Origin: Candidatus Campbelliibacteriota bacterium | Lineage (GTDB): Bacteria; Patescibacteriota; Minisyncoccia; UBA9983 | Direction of reading: 5' to 3' | DNA length: 9,325 nt | Assembly: GCA_003231675.1 (NCBI GenBank) | Contig: QIJB01000065.1 | Span: forward strand, 1 to 9,325 | Shown: positions 4,651 through 9,325 of the stretch, in pieces | Layout of the letters: every line of letters starts with the position of its first letter | Position numbering within the stretch: position 1 is the first letter of the stretch | Notes under the pieces: model-generated | The model's input: the letters and a program-made list of their open reading frames with translations, nothing else | What the model was told of the DNA's origin: nothing | Database searches by the model: none | Program-made: the position numbers and the translations under genes

Positions 4651-5721
4651 ATGGATCGTATAACCAAATATCAAAGGAAGGTTTACGGGGTTCTCAATGA
4701 ACAAAATTTTATTATCGGAAACGCCGAAAAAAAAGTTATTCAAAAGCGCACGTCTAATGGACGGCGTTATTTTTTTATGGTCGCCAAGCGCGTTGAAAAC
4801 AACAAGACGATTGAGCGCTTCGTAAAAATTCCAGAGAACAATACCAAAAAATTACTCTTGCCATTTCAACGGCAGATAGAAATTGCGCAATATTTAAAAA
4901 AGCATAAAATCATACGCACAAGAGGGGTCGTAGCATCAAATTACAACCCCAAAAAAGGCACACCGTTTGTGATAATGGAAACATTCCCAACATATCAATC
5001 AAATATTGGATTTATTGAAGGAAATAAAGGTGTGGAACTGTTAAATGTCCAAGAAGCCCAAAAAACAATAGACCAACTTCATAAATTTCATTCAATTTCA
5101 ATCAAATCTCTTCCGATGCGTCTTAAAAAGGTCTTAAAAATTTACCCGGGCGACTATAAAAGTTTTAGACGTGAAGTTTTTCGATGCCTTAATAAAAAAG
5201 TAAATCCGTTAGACAAAAAAGGAGGGGGGGAACCATTTCATAAAGTATTGGAACGCCGACTTAAAGTTTCTGAAGTAAAACAAAAGGTTAAAGAGTTGCT
5301 AACTGAGTTTGAACCAATTATTGAGTCAAAATCCAACCGCATTTCTTCAATGGTCCACGGCGATATGGCCCCAAACAACCTTTATATCTTTAACTCCGGA
5401 GATGTTGAATTATTAGACCTGGAATGGGTGGGTGTATCCGGAAATAAGGCGATAGCGATGGTTTTGGATTTTGGCAACTTACGGGCGCGGTCATGGAGCA
5501 ATACGAAGTTTAGAAATGCGCTCGATGACGCGCTTATTAAGACATATGGCGCAAAAGGGCAAGAGGAAATGGGCAGAGCGATTGTAAAATTAAGTATTTT
5601 GCGCTCTCATATCCAGTTGGCTGGTTTTCTTGAAAACTACGAGCGAATAAAACAGAACAAGGCGGTAGAAACGCGCCGGAGAAAATCAACAGAGCGCGAT
5701 ATTATTAAAATATTTAAATAA
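4651..5721 (+). CDS. APH-family (kinase-fold) small-molecule phosphotransferase
   Basis: The 356-residue protein has the layout of the aminoglycoside/choline phosphotransferase family. The N-lobe holds a likely ATP-binding Lys in RFVKIPE (K59) and the hinge VIMETFP (107-113). The catalytic loop is VHGDMAPNNLYIF, with H236, D238 and N243. The metal-binding segment is ELLDLEWVG, with D256, and a C-lobe helical region follows VLDFGNL. All key residues are in place, so it should transfer phosphate from ATP to a hydroxyl of a small molecule. The substrate is unknown; the family covers aminoglycosides, choline, homoserine and sugars. An insert of Lys-rich sequence (about 157-215) is larger than usual. 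The mannosidase gene starts 7 bases after its stop, so one mRNA is likely; a released or related sugar is the most natural substrate (inference). Confidence 0.82.
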   Translation: MDRITKYQRKVYGVLNEQNFIIGNAEKKVIQKRTSNGRRYFFMVAKRVENNKTIERFVKIPENNTKKLLLPFQRQIEIAQYLKKHKIIRTRGVVASNYNPKKGTPFVIMETFPTYQSNIGFIEGNKGVELLNVQEAQKTIDQLHKFHSISIKSLPMRLKKVLKIYPGDYKSFRREVFRCLNKKVNPLDKKGGGEPFHKVLERRLKVSEVKQKVKELLTEFEPIIESKSNRISSMVHGDMAPNNLYIFNSGDVELLDLEWVGVSGNKAIAMVLDFGNLRARSWSNTKFRNALDDALIKTYGAKGQEEMGRAIVKLSILRSHIQLAGFLENYERIKQNKAVETRRRKSTERDIIKIFK

Positions 5722-5728
5722 TTCCAAG

Positions 5729-7198
5729 ATGAGAAAAAAGTTGAGCAAATTTGTAAAACTAAAATCTCGGCCGCCCAAAAAGCAACGGCTGTTCCATAGC
5801 GAGATTATTGAAAAAACAATCGCCGATGTATCTGTAAAAATACATGACGTTGATTTGCGAAGAATGTTTGAGCAATGTCTGCCGAATACGCTTGACACTA
5901 CCACCAAATACCGCGAAAACAAAAGGGGTGAGCCTGATACCTTCATCGCTACGGGAGATATTCCCGCCATGTGGCTAAGGGATTCAACAAACCAAGTATG
6001 GCCGTATCTGAGATTTGTTAACCGGGAAGAGAAATTGAAAAAACTTTTTCTCGGCCTTATCCACCGCCAAACGCAATATGTTCTCATTGATCCATATGCC
6101 AATGCGTTTGTAAATACTTTATTGAAACGGCTGCCACGCAATCCATGGTGGCCAAAAGGCAAGACATGGAAAAAAGGTGTTTGGGAACGCAAATACGAAC
6201 TTGATAGTTTGTGCGCGTTCTTTCGTCTTTCGGCCAGGTATTGGGAAACAACAAAAGATGTTTCTCCATTTAATAAGCGATGGATAAAAGCGGTTAGCAC
6301 CGCGATTAAAGTAATCAAAACCGAACAGGAAGCGTTGTCCAAGGAAACTCTGAAAACATCCTTTAGGTTCGTTGCGCCAAACGGACATCCATTCCCGTCG
6401 GTGCGCGTTCAAGGATATGGATATCCGGGGAAAAATGTCGGCTTGAGCCGAAGCGTATTTCGGCCATCAGACGACGAAACAATATTCCCATATCATATTC
6501 CCGCAAATGCGATGGCTGTCACAAATTTGCGGGGCATCTCAAAAATTTTAAAGAAAATTTCACAACAAACGCTGGCGAATGATTGCAATACCCTCGCGAG
6601 AGAAATCAAGGAAGGGATTAAAAAATACGGTATTGTTGAGAACGAATCATCGGGAAAAATTTTCGCCTACGAAGTTGACGGGTTCGGCTCGCGCTGTCTC
6701 ATGGATGACCCAAATGTGCCAAGCTTGTTGAGCTTGCCGTATATTGGATATTGTTCGGCAAATGATCCAGTCTACATTGCGACGCGAAAATTTATTCTTA
6801 GCGCCGCAAACCCTTTTTATGCTCAAGGAAAAGTGTCTAAGGGACTCACCAGCCCTCATGCGGGAACTTTTAATCAATTCTGGCCCATGGCGACCATTAT
6901 GCAAGCGATGACGACGGAAAACGGGGCTGAAATTGCCTCTTGTCTTTCTATGTTAAAACAAAGCCATGCCAATACTTACTTCATGCACGAGAGCGTTAAC
7001 GTTGATAACCCGAAGAAATTCACCGGACCGTGGTTTGGATGGGCGAATTCATTGTTTGGCGAGTTAATTCTTAATATTGCCGAACGAAATCCCAAAATTC
7101 TTGAGAAAATATTTTACAATGGATCAGCAAAAGGGTTTGAAAAAAACCGAAAAACGACCGGTAAATTACTGGTGTCATTATACCGGTCGTTTGGATAA
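5729..7198 (+). CDS. GH125 exo-alpha-1,6-mannosidase
   Basis: The 489-residue protein carries the family hallmarks in order: GDIPAMWLRDSTNQVWPY (76-93), DPYANAF (121-127), WERKYELDSL (152-161), RPSDDETIFPYHIPAN (245-260), EVDGFG (315-320), MDDPNVPSLLSLPYIGY (325-341), SPHAGTFNQFWPM (375-387), MHES (419-422) and WFGWANSLFGELI (435-447). Characterised GH125 enzymes are inverting, metal-independent exo-alpha-1,6-mannosidases using an Asp acid and a Glu base; D248 or D249 and E421 are the likely equivalents here. Length is close to the family norm plus a basic N-terminal tail of about 20 residues. No signal peptide is present, so it acts in the cytoplasm on imported or internal mannosides. It follows the kinase gene by 7 bases. 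Its 3' end doubles as the terminator of the convergent gene. Confidence 0.93.
   Translation: MRKKLSKFVKLKSRPPKKQRLFHSEIIEKTIADVSVKIHDVDLRRMFEQCLPNTLDTTTKYRENKRGEPDTFIATGDIPAMWLRDSTNQVWPYLRFVNREEKLKKLFLGLIHRQTQYVLIDPYANAFVNTLLKRLPRNPWWPKGKTWKKGVWERKYELDSLCAFFRLSARYWETTKDVSPFNKRWIKAVSTAIKVIKTEQEALSKETLKTSFRFVAPNGHPFPSVRVQGYGYPGKNVGLSRSVFRPSDDETIFPYHIPANAMAVTNLRGISKILKKISQQTLANDCNTLAREIKEGIKKYGIVENESSGKIFAYEVDGFGSRCLMDDPNVPSLLSLPYIGYCSANDPVYIATRKFILSAANPFYAQGKVSKGLTSPHAGTFNQFWPMATIMQAMTTENGAEIASCLSMLKQSHANTYFMHESVNVDNPKKFTGPWFGWANSLFGELILNIAERNPKILEKIFYNGSAKGFEKNRKTTGKLLVSLYRSFG
7141..7192 (-). terminator. Terminator of the metallopeptidase gene, inside GH125 CDS
   Basis: Read on the minus strand, a 12-bp perfect stem (7192-7181 with 7163-7152; arms aaacgaccggta and taccggtcgttt) is followed by T-rich sequence, tttttcggttttttt, down to 7141. 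It starts 26 bases after the stop of the minus-strand gene at 7218. It lies within the last codons of the GH125 gene (stop at 7198). On the + strand only ttt follows, so it should work poorly there. Confidence 0.7.
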
Positions 7199-7217
7199 TC
7201 TGACGGATAAACTGTAA

Positions 7218-8366
7218 TTAATTTATCGTTATATCAATGTAGTGTGTTCGGCTTTTGTTGATTATGTAGCTAATTTGGGAATCCACCAGTGTGAATACCG
7301 CCCCGCCGTTTTCCCCACCTTTGGAAACTTTAATAATTTTTGCAATCCAACCGACTGTTGGCGAGTCATCTCTTTGAAAATTTGAATCAACATTATTGAT
7401 TTCCACTATTCCGTTAGAATCGGTTTTCAGAGATTGCAAAAGCGGTTGACTCCAGTCCTTGATAAAAATAGCGTTTTTTCTTGCCCCAAACACTTTAACC
7501 GTCGCATTCCGGACAGGGTTTCCCGAAGCGTCTTTTACTCTGACAATCGCCTTGGGCGCATGCATTTTTGCAATATCTTTATAGGAATATTGATGGTTGG
7601 CATTTAAATTGATTAACGCCGCATTAAACTCAGAAAATTTATGGAGAAAATTTCCCGCCCAATCTACCATTGGATCGCGCGGGTATAAATTATTGAAATT
7701 ATACCTTCCCAATTTCGGTGGCATATTCGTTTGATCCGCAAAGTTATAGAAATACCACTCGCCGAATGAAAGTCCCAAGGTGTGTCCAAGTTCATGCGCC
7801 GCGAATCTTATGTTTTTATTATAAACTTCCCCCTCATAATCTGCCGTCGGGTTGGGTATCTGTTTTTTAATCAATCGGTCAAGCGAAGATTTACTCAATA
7901 ATATATTGAAGATTCCGTAACTGGTGCCCATCACGGCGTAAAATTGCTGTCCGTTTATGATTGGACCCACAAGCGCGTTGTTTTTTAAATTATCAGAGAC
8001 CACTTTGGGAATGTTTTTCCCGTCATACACATAGTAGAAGAAGGTTGTTCCTCCATAAGCGCCGTTGCTCACGTAATAACTCTTATTATTGATTACGGTT
8101 GCATATTCACTTGTCGGATATGTTAAAAATTTTGATATTCTATACTGTTTTCGGGTGTTTTGAGATAAAACCTTATTGACATAATCAATCACTTCTTGGG
8201 CTCGCTGCCGCCAATCAGGGTTAAGAACCGCATATCCCTTGTTTACGGCAAATACAATATTTTCAGTTAATTCGTTGCTCGGAATGGGCTTGAAAGTATA
8301 CTCACTTAAACATGTTGGACCGGGGGTTACCGATAACGCTTTAAAATTCTTCTGTGTCGCAGGCAA
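7218..8366 (-). CDS. HELGH metallopeptidase-like protein, N-terminus lost
   Basis: The frame from TTG at 8366 gives 382 residues. FAAHELGHTLGLSFGEWYF holds a zinc-peptidase HExxHxxG (191-198), and PRDPMVDW could supply a Met-turn (M233). In metzincins a third His or Asp stands at the position occupied here by Phe201, so a different ligand must serve or the site is impaired. Residues about 270-335 (KAIVRVKDASGNPVRNATVK, then KTDSNGIVEI) form a carboxypeptidase-regulatory-like beta domain, usual in surface proteins. The frame is open upstream to 8474 and reads a Ser/Ala/Pro linker (NKKASAPLPEVGQEK) typical of the region after a signal peptide. However, no start codon or signal sequence is there; a TGA stands at 8475-8477. 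I infer a 5' truncation or frameshift. TTG 8366 is only a nominal start. Confidence 0.7.
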   Translation of the reverse strand: MPATQKNFKALSVTPGPTCLSEYTFKPIPSNELTENIVFAVNKGYAVLNPDWRQRAQEVIDYVNKVLSQNTRKQYRISKFLTYPTSEYATVINNKSYYVSNGAYGGTTFFYYVYDGKNIPKVVSDNLKNNALVGPIINGQQFYAVMGTSYGIFNILLSKSSLDRLIKKQIPNPTADYEGEVYNKNIRFAAHELGHTLGLSFGEWYFYNFADQTNMPPKLGRYNFNNLYPRDPMVDWAGNFLHKFSEFNAALINLNANHQYSYKDIAKMHAPKAIVRVKDASGNPVRNATVKVFGARKNAIFIKDWSQPLLQSLKTDSNGIVEINNVDSNFQRDDSPTVGWIAKIIKVSKGGENGGAVFTLVDSQISYIINKSRTHYIDITIN

Positions 8367-8500
8367 CCTCGCTTCCTTGATAATTTTTTCTTGCCCAACC
8401 TCCGGAAGTGGCGCGGATGCCTTTTTGTTTGAGATATCTGAATCTTCCGCCGTTGATTGGGAACCCCACGCCTTTCAGCGCCTTTTTGTGATTTTGCCAT

Positions 8501-8536
8501 AACACTTTGATTTTACTTGATTTCGACCAAAGTGTT
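8501..8536. repeat. Inverted repeat between two minus-strand genes
   Basis: Perfect 9-bp arms aacactttg (8501-8509) and caaagtgtt (8528-8536) enclose 18 bases. It lies between the stop of the membrane gene (8597) and the broken 5' end of the metallopeptidase gene. No T-run follows on the minus strand, so it may be an operator or element end rather than a terminator. Confidence 0.6.
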
Positions 8537-8596
8537 GCAATTATTTCTTGAACTTAGGGAGTCATACGAGTATCAATTAAGACATTATCCTGAAAC

Positions 8597-9208
8597 TCAA
8601 ATTTTGTCTGCTTTAGTAGTTTTGATTCCGACTTTTCTCATCCAACTATTTTTAAGTTCCATTATTATATTTAAGTCCACTTTCTCTAATTTAGTATTCG
8701 TAAGTAAGGTAGTGCTTACAAACATTTCTTCTAGTTCCTTCAGAGAAATCTTGGAAGCGGTTGAATTTGGGAGTTTACGAAAAACATAAAACGCTGCATC
8801 AAAGCCGTCCTCTGATTTCCAAACTCGTTCATATTTTGATTTTTTATTATAAAGAACAACCATAACAATAAAACATAAAACGCTGAAAAATATCATAGCA
8901 AATAAAAAATTTAAAAATGTATCTAACGTAAAAATCTCATAGATATTTCCACTCTCCTGATATCTTAACCACGACAGTACTCCATACAAAAGAATAGCTA
9001 AAAAAGAGATAGCGCCAAAAAGCTCTTTCTTTGCGATAACCATATTTAAGTTTACGATATTAAAATAGGAAAGTGGTGCTAACGCTATAATTGCCCAATA
9101 AGGACTCATGTCTCTACTAACCAACAAGACTATACTAACAAGGAAAGTAACCCCAAAAATAATGTTAATCCACCAGTAATGTTTTCTTAATATGGAGTGT
9201 ATTTTCAT
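8597..9208 (-). CDS. Small integral membrane protein, four TM helices
   Basis: With ATG at 9208 the protein has 203 residues. Four hydrophobic helices are visible at about 12-32, 38-56, 63-81 and 97-119. A hydrophilic C-terminal tail of about 80 residues follows, beginning YNKKSKYERVWKSEDGFDAA and rich in Lys/Glu; by the positive-inside rule it should be cytoplasmic. The frame also opens at TTG 9247, but that adds 13 residues that overlap the transposase stop, so ATG 9208 is preferred. There is no recognisable family or catalytic motif. It sits directly downstream of a transposase end and may be transcribed from it. Confidence 0.7.
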   Translation of the reverse strand: MKIHSILRKHYWWINIIFGVTFLVSIVLLVSRDMSPYWAIIALAPLSYFNIVNLNMVIAKKELFGAISFLAILLYGVLSWLRYQESGNIYEIFTLDTFLNFLFAMIFFSVLCFIVMVVLYNKKSKYERVWKSEDGFDAAFYVFRKLPNSTASKISLKELEEMFVSTTLLTNTKLEKVDLNIIMELKNSWMRKVGIKTTKADKI

Positions 9209-9243
9209 AATTCTATAAAAGTTAATATAATATGTTGCTACAT

Positions 9244-9325
9244 TCAAGTTTCTAACGCAACACCTGTTTTCTGATAGAATACTTCATAAGGGGTCAAACC
9301 GCAATGTCGCTTTCTCGGACGAGTG
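9244..9325 (-). mobile_element. C-terminal end of an IS30-type transposase (partial)
   Basis: The minus strand from the window edge reads TRPRKRHCGLTPYEVFYQKT, then GVALET and TGA (9246-9244). The RPRKR...TPYEVF signature, a short linker and a GVAL-T end are typical of IS30-family DDE transposases. The catalytic domain lies beyond the window. The IS end should be within a few tens of bases downstream of the stop, near 9230-9243, where gttgct stands, but I cannot verify an inverted repeat without the other end. Confidence 0.75.

Noticed and set aside
8517..8789. Plus-strand open frame opposite the membrane gene
   Set aside because: It is antisense to a frame with four clear membrane helices and has no promoter or start signal; shadow frame.

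Overview
The window looks like a chromosome segment of an uncultivated bacterium with a small genome, most likely Patescibacteria (CPR, Parcubacteria-like). This is an inference from style: moderate to low GC, very few recognisable Shine-Dalgarno sites, promoters whose -10 box lies about 6 bases before the start codon (leaderless mRNAs), short orphan genes, standard stop codons, and intergenic DNA packed with tight hairpins and tRNA-3'-end-like repeats. No rRNA, complete tRNA or CRISPR array is visible.

Left part (1-3100, all + strand). A hairpin-rich repeat block (1-289) runs directly into the C-terminal half of an XRE-type helix-turn-helix gene, so that regulator is beheaded. Next comes a short RadC/JAB-domain protein whose apparent N-terminus (456-503) is separated from it by one in-frame TAA lying in a perfect palindrome. 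Then follows a two-gene unit for the cell envelope: a membrane-anchored unknown protein (1186-1899) and, 4 bases later, a secreted M23 zinc endopeptidase with an N-terminal DNRLRE/CBM96-like beta domain (1904-3028). A clear stem-loop terminator closes the unit.

Middle (3083-4560). This is about 550 bases of non-coding DNA made of consecutive perfect hairpins. It carries a 69-bp exact second copy of the repeat at 23-91. Beyond it are a possible decayed reading frame and a minus-strand orphan gene (3793-4305) with its own leaderless promoter. A third repeat patch (about 4380-4548) separates it from the divergent gene pair to its right.

Right part (4617-9325). A leaderless promoter drives an APH-fold small-molecule kinase and, 7 bases downstream, a GH125 exo-alpha-mannosidase, probably one sugar-handling operon. 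Convergent to it is a metallopeptidase-like protein with HELGH and a carboxypeptidase-regulatory-like domain; its N-terminus appears lost, and its terminator lies inside the 3' end of the mannosidase gene. A small four-helix membrane protein and the last 26 codons of an IS30-type transposase, both minus strand, end the window.

The strongest candidates for something undescribed are the dispersed tRNA-Ser-3'-end-like 18-mer family with its hairpin-filled cassettes, and the kinase-GH125 pair. The M23/DNRLRE secreted pair is a third functional unit worth following.
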